A stretch of 60,371 bases of DNA from contig NZ_CAKJTL010000172.1 of the NCBI RefSeq assembly GCF_917627385.1, positions 960 to 61,330 on the forward strand. Reading direction: 5' to 3'. Shown piece after piece: positions 16,398 through 25,439 of this stretch; positions within the stretch are counted from its first letter, which is position 1; the number at the start of each line of letters is the position of its first letter. The stretch is from Protofrankia sp. CiT1 (GTDB lineage Bacteria > Actinomycetota > Actinomycetes > Frankiales > Frankiaceae). A model generated the notes under the pieces. It made no database searches, was not told the DNA's origin, and saw only the letters and a list, made by a program, of their open reading frames with translations. The position numbers and the translations under genes are program-made.

Positions 16398-17170
16398 CCG
16401 AAGGTCCCGGGCGAATTTGCGCCCCCCGTCCAGTGGGGCTGTTTTCCGCCGCGGATCTCGAAACCGAGCCCCCAGTCGTTCGGGTCGCGCACACCGAAGC
16501 CGGGCAGTACCCCGGCGAGCCCCGGAAACGCCACCGAGGTCGCGGCCGCGAATGTCGGCGGCGCAAGCAGGCGTGGAGCCAGCAGCTCACCGGCAAAAAC
16601 AACAAGATCGGATAGCGTGGACGACACCCCGTAGGCCGGCGAGCCCCGCAGCTCGGACGCTGTCATGCCCAACGGCCCGAACACGGCTTCGGCGAGGTAC
16701 TCACCGAACGCGATTCCGGACGCCTTTTCCAGCGTTTCACCGAGAACCTCGATGCCCGTGTTCGAATACACCCGCCGTGTCCCAGGGCGGGTCACCGTCC
16801 GGGTGCCGGAGAAGCCCAGGCCCGAGGCATGGGCGAGGAGATGGGCGACGGTCGAGCCCGGGGGGCCGGCCGGATCGCCCAGGCCGAGGGCTCCCTCCTC
16901 CACCCCGATCAGGACGGCATACGCGGCGAGCAGCTTCGATACCGATGCCAACCGGAAGGATCTGTCCATGGCGCCGACCGATCCACGTACCGTGACGCGG
17001 CCGGAGGCGTCGCGTACCAGGACGGCAACGGCCGCGTTCTCGACCGGCCAGGAATCCACCTGCGCGAGGGCATCCACGTGCCGAACTGTACGAACCCGGG
17101 CTGTCTGGTGCGCGCCCGGCTCGCTGAGACACTGGGCGGATGTGGCAACACCGACACCTCCCGATGCCAT
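16214..17170 (-). CDS. Beta-lactamase-related serine hydrolase
   Basis: The protein carries the class C-type motifs FRLASVSKLLAAYAVLIG (SxxK, with SVSK), RVYSNTGIEVLGE (YxN) and, near the end, FGHFGRSGTFLWVDP (HxG-like). The fold includes the typical LAHASGLGFSGT segment. Such proteins include D,D-peptidases, esterases and true beta-lactamases, and no signal peptide is seen. The start is uncertain: ATG 17170 is given, and GTG 17077 would remove a poorly conserved leader. The ATG overlaps the start of the divergent flavoprotein gene within one CATG. Confidence 0.8.
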   Translation of the reverse strand: MASGGVGVATSAQCLSEPGAHQTARVRTVRHVDALAQVDSWPVENAAVAVLVRDASGRVTVRGSVGAMDRSFRLASVSKLLAAYAVLIGVEEGALGLGDPAGPPGSTVAHLLAHASGLGFSGTRTVTRPGTRRVYSNTGIEVLGETLEKASGIAFGEYLAEAVFGPLGMTASELRGSPAYGVSSTLSDLVVFAGELLAPRLLAPPTFAAATSVAFPGLAGVLPGFGVRDPNDWGLGFEIRGGKQPHWTGGANSPGTFGHFGRSGTFLWVDPALNAACACLTDREFGSWAVDAWPTLSDDVVAALGAGAGAEEPVARPL

Positions 17171-18404
17171 GACCACGCACGCACGCGGCGTCCCCGCGGT
17201 GGCCGATCCAGGTATTCCGGCCGGGCGCTCCGCCATTGTGGACCTGCTCGTCCTCGGCGCTGGACCAGCGGGCTGCGCCGCGGCGCTGCGCGCGCTGCAA
17301 CTCCGTCCGGATGCCCGTGTGGTGCTGTTGGATGCCGCGGCCTTCCCCCGGGACAAGGCCTGCGGTGACGGCATCGCCCCACACGGCCTGGACGTCCTGC
17401 GTGCCCTCGGCGTGCCCGATGCCGTCGCGGGGTACTCGCCAGTGGATCGCATGCGGTTGCGGACGCCTGGGGGCGCGGAAGTGGCCACCCCGTCCCAACG
17501 AGCGAACTACGTGGTTCCCCGCAAGATCTTTGACGCACGGCTCGTCGCCGCCGCCCGTGCTCGGGGTGCGGTGCTCCTGCGCCAGCGCGCGCGGTCCGTC
17601 GTGACCGGTGGCACCGCGGACGAGCCAGTGGTGATCGTCAACGGTAACCTGAGAGCACGGGTGGTGATCGGTGCAGATGGCGCGAATTCGATCACTAGGC
17701 GGTCACTCGGCATCGGGCCAAACCCACCGGAGGCACTTGCCATCGCGGTCCGGGGGTACGCCGACGCGCCGCATACCCCCGGACCGCCGGAACAGCTCAT
17801 CGAGATGACCGACGAGGGCTGGCCGGCATATGCCTGGTCGTTCCCGATCGGCGACGGCCGCGCCAACATCGGCTATGGGATGTTGCGATCCAAACTCGCC
17901 GCGCTGCCCGGCGACACGGGCGGCCGCACCGTTCTGCACGGCACCCTCGCCCGGATGCTGCCCGAGCAGCCAGCGCATCCGGGAACGCTGCGCGCCCACC
18001 ATCTGCCCATGTCGACCTGGCGGCCCCGCCAGCCCGATGGCCCGGTGCTGCTCGCCGGTGACGCCGCATCATTGATCAATCCGCTGACCGGGGAGGGGAT
18101 CTACTACGCGCTGCTGTCCGGCTCCCTGGCTGGTGCGGCCGCCACGACCGCCACCCCAGCCCAGGCCGGCGCGGTCTACCGCCGGGCGCTCGACCGGGAG
18201 CTCGGCCGGCATCTACGCCACACCGCCCTGCTGGCCGGGCTCGCCGGCCGCCGTCGAACCCTCATGGACTCAGCCGTGCGAGCCGCCGGCCACCGCACCG
18301 AACTGTACGACAACCTGATCGAGATCGGCCTTGGACGGGGGACGATCCCGACCGCCTCCGTCGCACGTCTCGCCCTGCGCAGGATCATCTCAACACGGCC
18401 GTGA
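17169..18404 (+). CDS. Geranylgeranyl-reductase-family FAD oxidoreductase
   Basis: The protein of about 411 residues has an N-terminal FAD site, VDLLVLGAGPAGCAAALRAL, and DKACGDGIAPHGLDVLRALG, the Cys-Gly-Asp region typical of the geranylgeranyl reductase/ChlP group. ARVVIGADGANSITRRSLG is the central GD motif, and VLLAGDAASLINPLTGEGIY is the second FAD motif. Members reduce isoprenoid double bonds, for example in menaquinone, phospholipid or carotenoid tails. The precise substrate is not evident. The start is ATG 17169 or possibly GTG 17238, just before the FAD strand. Confidence 0.87.
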   Translation: MTTHARGVPAVADPGIPAGRSAIVDLLVLGAGPAGCAAALRALQLRPDARVVLLDAAAFPRDKACGDGIAPHGLDVLRALGVPDAVAGYSPVDRMRLRTPGGAEVATPSQRANYVVPRKIFDARLVAAARARGAVLLRQRARSVVTGGTADEPVVIVNGNLRARVVIGADGANSITRRSLGIGPNPPEALAIAVRGYADAPHTPGPPEQLIEMTDEGWPAYAWSFPIGDGRANIGYGMLRSKLAALPGDTGGRTVLHGTLARMLPEQPAHPGTLRAHHLPMSTWRPRQPDGPVLLAGDAASLINPLTGEGIYYALLSGSLAGAAATTATPAQAGAVYRRALDRELGRHLRHTALLAGLAGRRRTLMDSAVRAAGHRTELYDNLIEIGLGRGTIPTASVARLALRRIISTRP

Positions 18405-18498
18405 CGCACCGCGGAGAATCCATCCAGCAGCGCGATCGCTGCCCCTTTCGCGCCGCTGGAGGCCAAAAATATCAAAACCGAAATATCAGAACCGGATG

Positions 18499-19431
18499 CT
18501 ACAGACTGGCCACATCCGCCTGCTTGACCCGCACAGCCTCGGCCGCGGTGACGAGCGCGGCTTTCTCCGCTGCCGAGAGGTCAATTTCCACGACCTTCTT
18601 CACACCCCCGCGGCCTATCTGGGCAGGCACGCCGAGATAAACACCGGAAATACCGAACTCACCGTTCACCCAGGCGCACACCGGCATGACCGCGCCGGAG
18701 TCCTCTGCCACAGCCTTCACCATCCGAGCGGCGGCGGCGGACGGCGCGTAGTAGGCCGACCCGGTCTTGAGGAGGGCGACCACCTCGGCACCACCGTTAC
18801 GGGTCCGCGTGACCAGATCATCGATCTTGTCGGCGGGCAGCAATTCCGCGAGCGGCCTGCCGTCCACCGTGCACTGGGACGGAACCGGCACCATGGTGTC
18901 GCCGTGCGAGCCCAGGGTAAGGGTCTGTACCGACCTCACCGGCACTCCCAGTTCCACCGCGACGAAGTTGCTGAAACGAGCGGTGTCGAGCATGCCGGCC
19001 TGACCGATGACCCGGTTACGGGGAAACCCAAGGACATTCGCGGCGAGCGCGGTCATCTCGTCCAGCGGGTTGGAAACCACTACGACGACCGCGTCGGGTG
19101 AAGATTTCGCGATGTTCTCCGAAACCTGCCGGACAATCTTCGCGTTGACCTCAATGAGGTCCATCCGGCTCATGCCGGGCTTGCGGGGCAGGCCGGCGGT
19201 GACGACCACGACGGCCGAACCCTCGGTATCGCCATAGTCGTTTGTTCCGATCACCGTGGTCTCGAAATTCTCGACTGGGCGCGACTGATTCAGATCGAGA
19301 GCGATGCCCTGGGGCTTGCCCTCGATAATGTCGGTCAGGACAACCGTGTCGAAAATATCGTACTCGGCGAGGCGCTGCGCGGTCGTGGAACCATAGAAAC
19401 CGGCTCCGACCACAGTCACTTTCCCAGCCAT
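18499..19431 (-). CDS. mdh: Malate dehydrogenase
   Basis: The 310-residue enzyme has the NAD site KVTVVGAGFYGSTTAQRLAE with Asp at the end of the second strand (VVLTDIIEG). The substrate Arg loop is GLPRKPGMSRMDL, distinguishing malate from lactate dehydrogenase. VVSNPLDEMTALA and the catalytic LGSHGDTMVPVPS (His) follow. It interconverts malate and oxaloacetate in the TCA cycle. Its length is that of the LDH-like MDH type used by many actinomycetes. Seven bases upstream lies the stop codon of a decayed isocitrate-dehydrogenase-like gene, suggesting the pair was once an operon. Confidence 0.94.
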   Translation of the reverse strand: MAGKVTVVGAGFYGSTTAQRLAEYDIFDTVVLTDIIEGKPQGIALDLNQSRPVENFETTVIGTNDYGDTEGSAVVVVTAGLPRKPGMSRMDLIEVNAKIVRQVSENIAKSSPDAVVVVVSNPLDEMTALAANVLGFPRNRVIGQAGMLDTARFSNFVAVELGVPVRSVQTLTLGSHGDTMVPVPSQCTVDGRPLAELLPADKIDDLVTRTRNGGAEVVALLKTGSAYYAPSAAAARMVKAVAEDSGAVMPVCAWVNGEFGISGVYLGVPAQIGRGGVKKVVEIDLSAAEKAALVTAAEAVRVKQADVASL

Positions 19432-19437
19432 CGGCTG

Positions 19438-19606
19438 TCAGCTCCCCAGCTTCTCGATGATAGCGTCGGCGCGCTCCGCCGTCCCCACCGCGGTGGAGCC
19501 GCACGGGTCGGCTTCAGGTCGTAAGCGACACTACGCCCTTCCGCAATGACCAGCCCGCCCGCAATGGCCGGCGCGACGGCCTGATCCAGCTTCCCCGCCG
19601 CTCAGC
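19438..19606 (-). pseudogene. 3' remnant of an isocitrate/isopropylmalate-type dehydrogenase gene
   Basis: No intact gene exists here, but the minus strand encodes LDQAVAPAIAGGLVIAEGR and SVAYDLKPTRAAP in one frame and TAVGTAERADAIIEKLGS plus stop in the next. Joined with one extra base they read like the C terminus of a decarboxylating beta-hydroxyacid dehydrogenase (KPTR..PTAVGT..ADAIIEKL). That suggests a single-base deletion. The N-terminal 300 or so residues are missing, replaced by the DUF3017 gene region. The identification rests on remembered family sequence and is moderate. Confidence 0.55.
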
Positions 19607-19609
19607 CGC

Positions 19610-19912
19610 TCAGCTCCCGGGTGGCACCGTGAGCGTCACAACAATGATCATCAATCCGAACACGCCAAGTGTGGTGACATCGAACGCCCTGCTCCGCGCC
19701 GCAAGTAGCCCCACCCGCCGAGTCGGCAGCACCATCCGCAGAAACGCACCGGCAAGCAGCACCGCTCCGAGGCCGACCAGGCCCTGCCGCCAGTGACCAG
19801 CCACGACGAACAGCAGGGCGAGACCGACAGCGCCGAACATACCGGCGAAGACCGGCTCCCGCCGCAGCCATGACCGCCATCGCGACACGGACTGGCGGTG
19901 CCGCAGACTCAT
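19610..19912 (-). CDS. DUF3017 small membrane protein
   Basis: The 100-residue protein starts at ATG 19912 with a basic segment (SLRHRQSVSRWRSWLRRE). Three hydrophobic segments follow: FAGMFGAVGLALLFVVAGH, GLVGLGAVLLAGAFLRMVL and a C-terminal FDVTTLGVFGLMIIVVTLTV. LPTRRVGLLAARSR links the last two. This matches DUF3017, an actinobacterial family of unknown function usually found between folD and mdh or icd. Here the neighbouring folD is absent and icd is a remnant. Confidence 0.8.
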   Translation of the reverse strand: MSLRHRQSVSRWRSWLRREPVFAGMFGAVGLALLFVVAGHWRQGLVGLGAVLLAGAFLRMVLPTRRVGLLAARSRAFDVTTLGVFGLMIIVVTLTVPPGS

Positions 19913-20291
19913 GACAGCGTGGCCAGCACACGCCCGATCAGCCGTCCGATGCTCGCTCGCCTCCCACCCGTACGCGGGAGCCGACCCGCTCACCCCCGAC
20001 CATAGACGCAGGTGGGAAACGGCGCGAAAAATCGCGATCACACGCTGATCGACTTCCCAGCCCACGGCGAGAAGCCACTGTCCGGCTACCGGCCCGCGTG
20101 CGACGCATCGAGAAGAATGTGCCTGGCGGGCGCGGAAGTGGCCTACGCACAGCGTAGAAACCCCACCAGGCATCCTCAACCTCACGATCGCCGCACCGGA
20201 TTCACAATCGTACGGACCCCCCGGGCGCGGACACCGTGTGCAACTAGGGCAGACTTCCGCCGCAAGTCCCCGGAGTGGGAGGGAGCGGGCC

Positions 20292-20669
20292 GTGGCAGAC
20301 GAAACGCCACACAGCAAGAAACTGCAGGAGCTGATGTTCCGGGCTTGGGAGACCTTCGGAGATGCCCGACATCTCGACAGCGACGACCGGGTGTTCGTCC
20401 AGGCTCTCGCACGGCAGACGGCAGACAGGATCTCGGTCCTGTATGGCGCCAGCTGGCGGGATGCACTGGACTGGGTTGCGCAGCGTTACGTACCCAACGA
20501 CGACGCACCCGGTGGTTCCATCCTGGCGTCATCGAACGGCAGCATGTCATCGAATGGCACCACGTCGTCGAATGGCACCATGTCGTCGAACGGCACCACG
20601 TCGTCGAACGGCACCACGGCGAGCGCGCGACGAAGCGTGGCAGCGGCGGAGTCCACCTCCATCTTGTGA
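20292..20669 (+). CDS. Hypothetical protein with a Ser-Ser-Asn-Gly-Thr repeat tail
   Basis: A GTG at 20292, behind GGGAGGGAG, opens a 125-residue frame. The first 75 residues look like a folded helical domain (KKLQELMFRAWETFGDARHL, DDRVFVQALARQTADRISVL, ASWRDALDWVAQRYVP). The next 30 residues are a six-residue repeat, SSNGTT or SSNGTM, encoded by an 18-bp DNA repeat. I do not recognise the family. The good ribosome site and a sensible N-terminal domain argue for a real gene. It runs opposite to purH and the DUF3017 gene, where folD would normally be found. Confidence 0.6.
   Translation: MADETPHSKKLQELMFRAWETFGDARHLDSDDRVFVQALARQTADRISVLYGASWRDALDWVAQRYVPNDDAPGGSILASSNGSMSSNGTTSSNGTMSSNGTTSSNGTTASARRSVAAAESTSIL
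20529..20618. repeat. Five tandem 18-bp repeats
   Basis: Units resembling TCGTCGAACGGCACCACG occur five times head to tail (20529, 20547, 20565, 20583, 20601), differing at a few bases. They are in frame and encode SSNG(T/S)(T/M). This is a coding minisatellite; there are no spacers, so it is not a CRISPR array. Confidence 0.9.
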
Positions 20670-20785
20670 AACGTTGGTGTCGTCCGGCCAGTCACAGCTG
20701 ACCCGGACGGCGCCAACGAACAGGCACACAGCAGCTCCATCACCACGGTGTGGCCGGGCTTCACGGGCTTCGGACGCCGACATTA

Positions 20786-20876
20786 GAGCGACCGGCAACA
20801 GGGGGACGCGGCGTCGCGGAGCTGGGGCACACGCCCCAGCCCGCTCCTTGATCCGCACCTCTGTTGCCAGGTGCTC
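20786..20876. mobile_element. Inverted-repeat element, family 1 copy B (91 bp)
   Basis: It begins GAGCGACCGGCAACAGGGGG and ends CTCTGTTGCCAGGTGCTC, the near-complement, with the inner pair GCTGGGGC and GCCCCAGCCCGCTCC. The first 15 bases equal copy A with one change. TTA precedes it at 20783-20785, but the right flank (CAG) does not repeat it, so one flank has mutated or recombined. It lies between the 20292 gene and purH. Confidence 0.68.
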
Positions 20877-20926
20877 CAGATGAACAACGATCATCCGAAT
20901 AACGCCTGAATAACGCCCGGATGACG

Positions 20927-22603
20927 TCAGTGCGCGAAGTGGCGGACGCCGGTGAAGTAGAGCGTTATCCCCGCTTCCCGCGCGGCGGCTATTACCTGCT
21001 CGTCACGCACGGATCCACCCGGTTCGACAACCGCGCGGACACCGGCGTTGATGAGCACCTGCAAACCGTCCGGGAAGGGGAAATAGGCGTCACTCGCGGC
21101 CACAGCTCCCTTCACCCTGTCACCGCCACGGCTCACCGCGAGCATCGCGGCATCGACCCGGTTCACCTGCCCCATACCCACGCCGATCGTTGCGCCGCCC
21201 AGGGCGATCAGAATCGCGTTCGACTTGACGGAACGGGCTGCCTTCCAGGCAAAAACAAGATCATTTAGTGTTGCCTCATCGGCAGGCGCGCCAGCCTTCA
21301 GCGTCCACCCCGACGACCCGTCGCCAGCCGTGTCCAGCACGTCACGGGACTGCAGCAACAGCCCACCGGAGATCTGCCGCATTTCGACCCCGTGCGGATC
21401 CATCGGCAGCGGGCACTCCAGCAGCCGGATCGAGGGCTTGCGGGAAAGGATCTCCTCGGCGCCTTCGGCATAGCCAGGCGCCACAACGACTTCGGTGAAT
21501 ATCTCCGCGATCTGTTCGGCCAGGGCGACGCTGACGGGCCGGTTCGTCGCGATAACCCCGCCGAAAGCGGACACCGGATCACATGCGTGCGCCTTGCGAT
21601 GAGCATCGGCAACGTCGCTGCCGATGGCCAGGCCGCATGGGTTCGCGTGCTTGACGATGGCCACGCATGGCTCGTGGAAATCACCCGCGGCGCGCCGGGC
21701 CGCCTCCGCGTCGGTGTAGTTGTTGAACGACATCGGCTTGCCGTGCAGTTGCCGGGCACCCGCGAGCCCGGGCCCGCCGTCATCCGCCACATACAGCGCG
21801 GCCCGCTGGTGGGGGTTCTCGCCGTAGCGCAGGACCTCCGCCCGCCGCCAGAGCGCCGCTACCGTGTCCGGCCAGCCCGACTCCCGGGCGATCTCATCGG
21901 GCGCCAGAACGCCGGCGAACCACGACGCGACCGCGACGTCGTACGCGGCGGTGTGCGCGAAGGCGCGGGCGGCAAGCCGGCGCCGCGCCGCGAGCTCGAA
22001 ACCACCAGCCCGGATCGCGGCGATCAGCTCCGGATAGTCCGCCGGGGAGACGACCACGGCCACGGAGTGATGGTTCTTCGCCGCGGCGCGAATCATCGCC
22101 GGCCCGCCGATATCGATCTGTTCGATCGCCTCGTCCTCGGACGCGCCGCCCGCGACCGTTTCCCGGAACGGATAGAGGTTCGACACAACGAGGTCGAACG
22201 GCTCAATGTCGAGTTCCGCGAGCGTCTTGGCGTGCTCGACGTCGCGCAGATCAGCGAGGAGGCCGGCATGCACGCGTGGATGCAGTGTCTTGACCCGTCC
22301 GCCGAGAACCTCGGGGAAACCGGTGAGGGTGCTTACGGGCGTCACAGCCAGGCCATGGCGAGCGAGCACCTGTGCGGTGGATCCGGTGGAGACGACCTCC
22401 ACCCCGGCATCGATGAACGCGTCCGCGAGGTCCGGCAGGCCGGCCTTGTCGTAGACGCTGACCAGAACACGGTGGATGGGACGCCGGCCGGTGGTGACCA
22501 GCGCCCCGCCGGCTGATGGTGCCGGGCCGGTGTGCGGGAAGGCCCGTGCCCCAGCCGTCGAGTCACCGGCGGTGGAGGCCTGCTGATCCTGTGTGGACGT
22601 CAT
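20927..22603 (-). CDS. purH: Bifunctional AICAR formyltransferase / IMP cyclohydrolase
   Basis: The 558-residue enzyme performs the last two steps of IMP synthesis. After a 40-residue variable leader, the IMP cyclohydrolase (MGS-like) domain runs [20 protein letters not shown] to about residue 180, with [19 protein letters not shown] and [12 protein letters not shown]. The AICAR transformylase domain follows, with the hallmark [18 protein letters not shown] and a C-terminal [20 protein letters not shown]. Length and ending fit the family (about 520 residues) apart from the leader. Its ATG overlaps the stop codon of purN, so the two are coupled. Confidence 0.96.
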   Translation of the reverse strand: MTSTQDQQASTAGDSTAGARAFPHTGPAPSAGGALVTTGRRPIHRVLVSVYDKAGLPDLADAFIDAGVEVVSTGSTAQVLARHGLAVTPVSTLTGFPEVLGGRVKTLHPRVHAGLLADLRDVEHAKTLAELDIEPFDLVVSNLYPFRETVAGGASEDEAIEQIDIGGPAMIRAAAKNHHSVAVVVSPADYPELIAAIRAGGFELAARRRLAARAFAHTAAYDVAVASWFAGVLAPDEIARESGWPDTVAALWRRAEVLRYGENPHQRAALYVADDGGPGLAGARQLHGKPMSFNNYTDAEAARRAAGDFHEPCVAIVKHANPCGLAIGSDVADAHRKAHACDPVSAFGGVIATNRPVSVALAEQIAEIFTEVVVAPGYAEGAEEILSRKPSIRLLECPLPMDPHGVEMRQISGGLLLQSRDVLDTAGDGSSGWTLKAGAPADEATLNDLVFAWKAARSVKSNAILIALGGATIGVGMGQVNRVDAAMLAVSRGGDRVKGAVAASDAYFPFPDGLQVLINAGVRAVVEPGGSVRDEQVIAAAREAGITLYFTGVRHFAH

Positions 22604-23175
22604 GTCCCCTCCTCCGACCGGATGATCCGGCCGATTGTCGCCACGTACAGGACACGTTCCACCGCCTGGATACGGGTACGCAGAGTTTCCTCAGTGTCGG
22701 ACTCCTCCACCGCTACGACCGCCTGCGCAAGGATCTGCCCGGTGTCGACGCCCTCATCCACCCAGTGGACCGTCACTCCGCTGACCTTGACGCCGTACGC
22801 AAGCGCGTCGGCGACGGCGTGCGCTCCCGGGAACGCGGGCAACAGAGACGGATGCGTGTTGATCGTCCGAAATCGGGCGATCACCTGTTTGTCCAGAATT
22901 TTCATGTAACCAGCGAGCACCAACAGATCCGGAGCGTATAGGGAGATCCTCGCCGCGGTGGCCGCGTTGAAAGCCGCTCTGTCCAGCGCGTCCTCCAGGC
23001 GGACGACGAACGACGGGACGCCGGCCGCCGCCGCCCGGTCCTGTGCTCCGGTGCCGTAGCGGTCCGCGCCCACGGCAACAACTTCCGCGCCGAAATCTGG
23101 ATCTCTGCACGCGTCCAGTACAGCCTGCAAGGTGGTACCCACCCCGGAGGCGAGAACAACCAGTCGTGCGGGCAC
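22600..23175 (-). CDS. purN: Phosphoribosylglycinamide formyltransferase
   Basis: PurN transfers a formyl group from 10-formyl-THF to GAR. The start GTG 23175 has GGAGAG seven bases upstream and gives [20 protein letters not shown], the family N terminus. A longer open frame to 23334 lacks support and would overlap the neighbouring gene. Catalytic Asn and His are in [12 protein letters not shown], and Asp is in [14 protein letters not shown]. The protein has 191 residues, normal for PurN. It is followed with a 4-bp overlap by purH, forming a purine operon. Confidence 0.94.
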   Translation of the reverse strand: MPARLVVLASGVGTTLQAVLDACRDPDFGAEVVAVGADRYGTGAQDRAAAAGVPSFVVRLEDALDRAAFNAATAARISLYAPDLLVLAGYMKILDKQVIARFRTINTHPSLLPAFPGAHAVADALAYGVKVSGVTVHWVDEGVDTGQILAQAVVAVEESDTEETLRTRIQAVERVLYVATIGRIIRSEEGT

Positions 23176-23279
23176 GGAACTCTCCGGTACGACAGGTCGG
23201 CGGTGGCTCGCCGGTGGACGTATGACCGTTCCGACTGTACTGAGGTCTACCGGCCCGCGCGCATCAACCAGCCGCCCGG

Positions 23280-23756
23280 TCACAGGACGGCTTCGGTCGC
23301 CCCCCTCATCGTCGGTATCTCCGGCTCCGGACACGGATCCTCCCGTTCAACGCGGTAGCCCGCGGAACCGGGCTCGCGAGCCGGCTCGCCCACAGCATCG
23401 TCACAACCAGTGTCGAGACGGCCGAAATCCTCCCCGTCAAGAAGGTCGCCGGGCCGGCAGAGATACAGCTCGGCGAGCCGCACGAGCGTCTGGGTCGACG
23501 GCGCCCGCCCACCTCGACCGGGCCAGACCTCCCAGTAGGAGAAGGATTTTCCCGTCTTCGGGAGACCTTCCCCGGACCACCGTGCGTTCCATCGGCAGGC
23601 TGCCTCCTCCTGCGTCCAGCCGTGCGCGAGCCGGAAGGCGACTCGCGCGTTCAGGCGATAGCGATGCTGCCACTCCAGGGCGATGCGCCGATAGGACCAG
23701 CCGAGTGCCCGCAGGCGCCCCGACTCAGCCCGCAGCCCAGCGACGCTGACAGCCAT
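23280..23756 (-). CDS. Helix-turn-helix protein (Cro/XRE-like, actinobacterial type)
   Basis: The start is ATG 23756, preceded by GGGGAGG. The 158-residue protein has the segment GWTQEEAACRWNARW, a helix-turn-helix-like helix pair, then SFSYWEVWPGRGGRAPSTQT and LVRLAELYLCRPGDLLDGED, a Cro/C1-like ending. This arrangement, with RIALEWQHRYRLNARVAFRL before it, is common in Streptomyces and Frankia regulators of unknown target. It lies upstream of purN on the same strand with a gap of about 100 bp. Confidence 0.7.
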   Translation of the reverse strand: MAVSVAGLRAESGRLRALGWSYRRIALEWQHRYRLNARVAFRLAHGWTQEEAACRWNARWSGEGLPKTGKSFSYWEVWPGRGGRAPSTQTLVRLAELYLCRPGDLLDGEDFGRLDTGCDDAVGEPAREPGSAGYRVEREDPCPEPEIPTMRGATEAVL

Positions 23757-23960
23757 GGCGACCTCCCCATAGACGAACAGATGTTCGTACATTAGCGAGC
23801 AGGTCGGACATTTCCTGACGCTATGAGCCCTGGCCGGCTCGCGCCGCGAAAACTCCCCCGCTGGCGGGGTGCCGCACCGGTGGGGGGACGGATGAGCACG
23901 CATACCCGCGGGCGCCGTGACCCGTTATGATGCCCGTTGCCGCAGCTGGGAGGGCCTGCC

Positions 23961-24416
23961 ATGGTAGTGCCGAAGGAACCACGGCCGGGCGCCGCCCCCA
24001 GCGACGACTCGCGGCCTACCGAGTATCGGCATACGCATGTTGATCATCCGGGCGGATCCCGGAACAACTTTGGCGGTCTGGCCCTGGCACTGGGCCTGCT
24101 CGGTGTCGCGACCTGTTGGATCGGCATCGGCGGCCTGGCCGGAATCGCCGCTGTGGTCGTTGGCATGTTCGGTCGTTCCCGCGCGCGGCGGATGGGCGGT
24201 GCGGGCGGCGGTGTCGCAACAGCTGGACTGGCGCTGGGCGTGCTCTCCACTCTCATCGCGCTGCTTCTTGTCGGCGGCACCTGGACCTTCTACGAGCGGC
24301 ATGGCGATGACCTGCGCCGGTATCAGGACTGTCGGAGGGACACGAGCCAGGACCCCGCGGTCTGCCAACAACGCTTCGACGAAGTGCTCAAAAACCCACC
24401 CGCCTCAAGCCGGTGA
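23961..24416 (+). CDS. Small DUF4190-like membrane protein
   Basis: ATG 23961 has GGGAGGG at the right distance. The 151-residue protein has a polar Pro-rich N terminus of about 38 residues. Two Gly/Ala-rich membrane segments follow: LALALGLLGVATCWIGIGGL with AGIAAVVVGMFG, and VATAGLALGVLSTLIALLLV. A short charged extracellular or periplasmic tail carries two Cys residues (RYQDCRRD, AVCQQRF) that could pair. This layout fits DUF4190-type proteins, whose function is unknown. Confidence 0.75.
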   Translation: MVVPKEPRPGAAPSDDSRPTEYRHTHVDHPGGSRNNFGGLALALGLLGVATCWIGIGGLAGIAAVVVGMFGRSRARRMGGAGGGVATAGLALGVLSTLIALLLVGGTWTFYERHGDDLRRYQDCRRDTSQDPAVCQQRFDEVLKNPPASSR

Positions 24417-24432
24417 GGTGCGTGCGCACGCT

Positions 24433-24468
24433 GCACGCCCATGAACAGCGGCACGCCCATGAACAGCG
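24433..24468. repeat. Two tandem 18-bp repeats
   Basis: GCACGCCCATGAACAGCG occurs twice head to tail in the short gap between two convergent membrane-protein genes. No terminator-like stem is obvious there. Confidence 0.8.
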
Positions 24469-24566
24469 GCACGCCCTGAACAGCCGCCGCACGGGCGGCC
24501 AGCCCCACTCGACCACCGGAACCGACCACCGGCGCCCCGCCCGGAAGGCTACCGCGAGCGGCCTGT

Positions 24567-25223
24567 CTACTGGTCCCGCTGACCGTAGGGCGGCTGGCCG
24601 TAGGGTGGCTGCTGGCCGTAAGGCGGCTGGCCGTAGGAGGGTGGCTGGCCGTAAGGCGGGTGGCCATGCGGACCAGGTTGTCCGTAGCCGCTCTGCGGAG
24701 GCTGCCCGTAGGTGCCTGGTTCGCCATACCCGCCCGGCAAGGGGCGGCCCGAGGAGTCGTACCGGGTACCTGGCGCGGGCGGGAACCGCGCCCGGCCACG
24801 GCCGCCCTGCCCGGGCAGCGTGTACCCGCTCGCCAACACGCTGAGAACCGCGAAGGCCGTGATCGCGGCGGACGCGATGAGCCCCAGCCACAGCCCAGCG
24901 GCACGGTGGCTGTTCCCAAACCCCAACAGCACTTTAAGAAAGATCATAATTGTGCCGAGCGCCGCCGTCCCGGCAATGACCAGAATCCAGTCCGCGCCCA
25001 CTGCCGGCAGCTGGACACGGGCGAAGGCACGCAGCGCCACCAGCCCGGTCGCGAGCAGCCCCAGCTCCACGCCGCTATAGGCGAAAAAGCCCACTCCCCA
25101 CGCGTTCTCCGCGAGCCTGCCGAACGAAAACCAGTTGAATAACGAGACGATGAGCAAGACGGCACCGGCGACGAGAACGCCGAGATCATTATTGGATACG
25201 TCACGACCGGCGAGACGTGGCAC
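24567..25223 (-). CDS. Four-helix membrane protein with PYGQ-rich tail
   Basis: The 218-residue protein has four hydrophobic helices: [56 protein letters not shown] and [20 protein letters not shown]. From about residue 140 the chain is a Gly/Pro/Tyr/Gln tail built on a repeated PYGQP unit, probably cytoplasmic and disordered. Similar proteins with PYGQ tails are common in actinomycetes and uncharacterised. It lies downstream of sucD on the same strand, beyond a terminator-like hairpin. Confidence 0.78.
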   Translation of the reverse strand: MPRLAGRDVSNNDLGVLVAGAVLLIVSLFNWFSFGRLAENAWGVGFFAYSGVELGLLATGLVALRAFARVQLPAVGADWILVIAGTAALGTIMIFLKVLLGFGNSHRAAGLWLGLIASAAITAFAVLSVLASGYTLPGQGGRGRARFPPAPGTRYDSSGRPLPGGYGEPGTYGQPPQSGYGQPGPHGHPPYGQPPSYGQPPYGQQPPYGQPPYGQRDQ

Positions 25224-25374
25224 GGAATGACCTCACTTCATACGATCAACGGTGGCCTGACGGAGCCACCCCTGCCACGGTAGCCGCTGTGTCCCGAGAC
25301 GTCATGATCCCATCCGTGATTCAGGTCCGATACTGAGAATTTCCCCCGATGGACCTGACACGACGTGGAGCACC

Positions 25375-25423
25375 GTAACCGGGTGTGAACCGCCACCGAA
25401 ACAGCGAGGACACACCCGGTTAC
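25375..25423 (-). terminator. Terminator-like hairpin after sucCD
   Basis: GTAACCGGGTGTG (25375-25387) and CACACCCGGTTAC (25411-25423) form a perfect 13-bp stem with a 23-nt loop, 17 bp beyond the sucD stop. A second, weaker pair (TCAGGTCC at 25321, GGACCTGA at 25351) follows. There is no T-run. Confidence 0.6.
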
Positions 25424-25439
25424 GAGATGCTTCAAGATT

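Noticed and set aside
20529-20618. Possible CRISPR array
   Set aside because: The 18-bp units are directly adjacent with no spacers and are in frame within a coding sequence.
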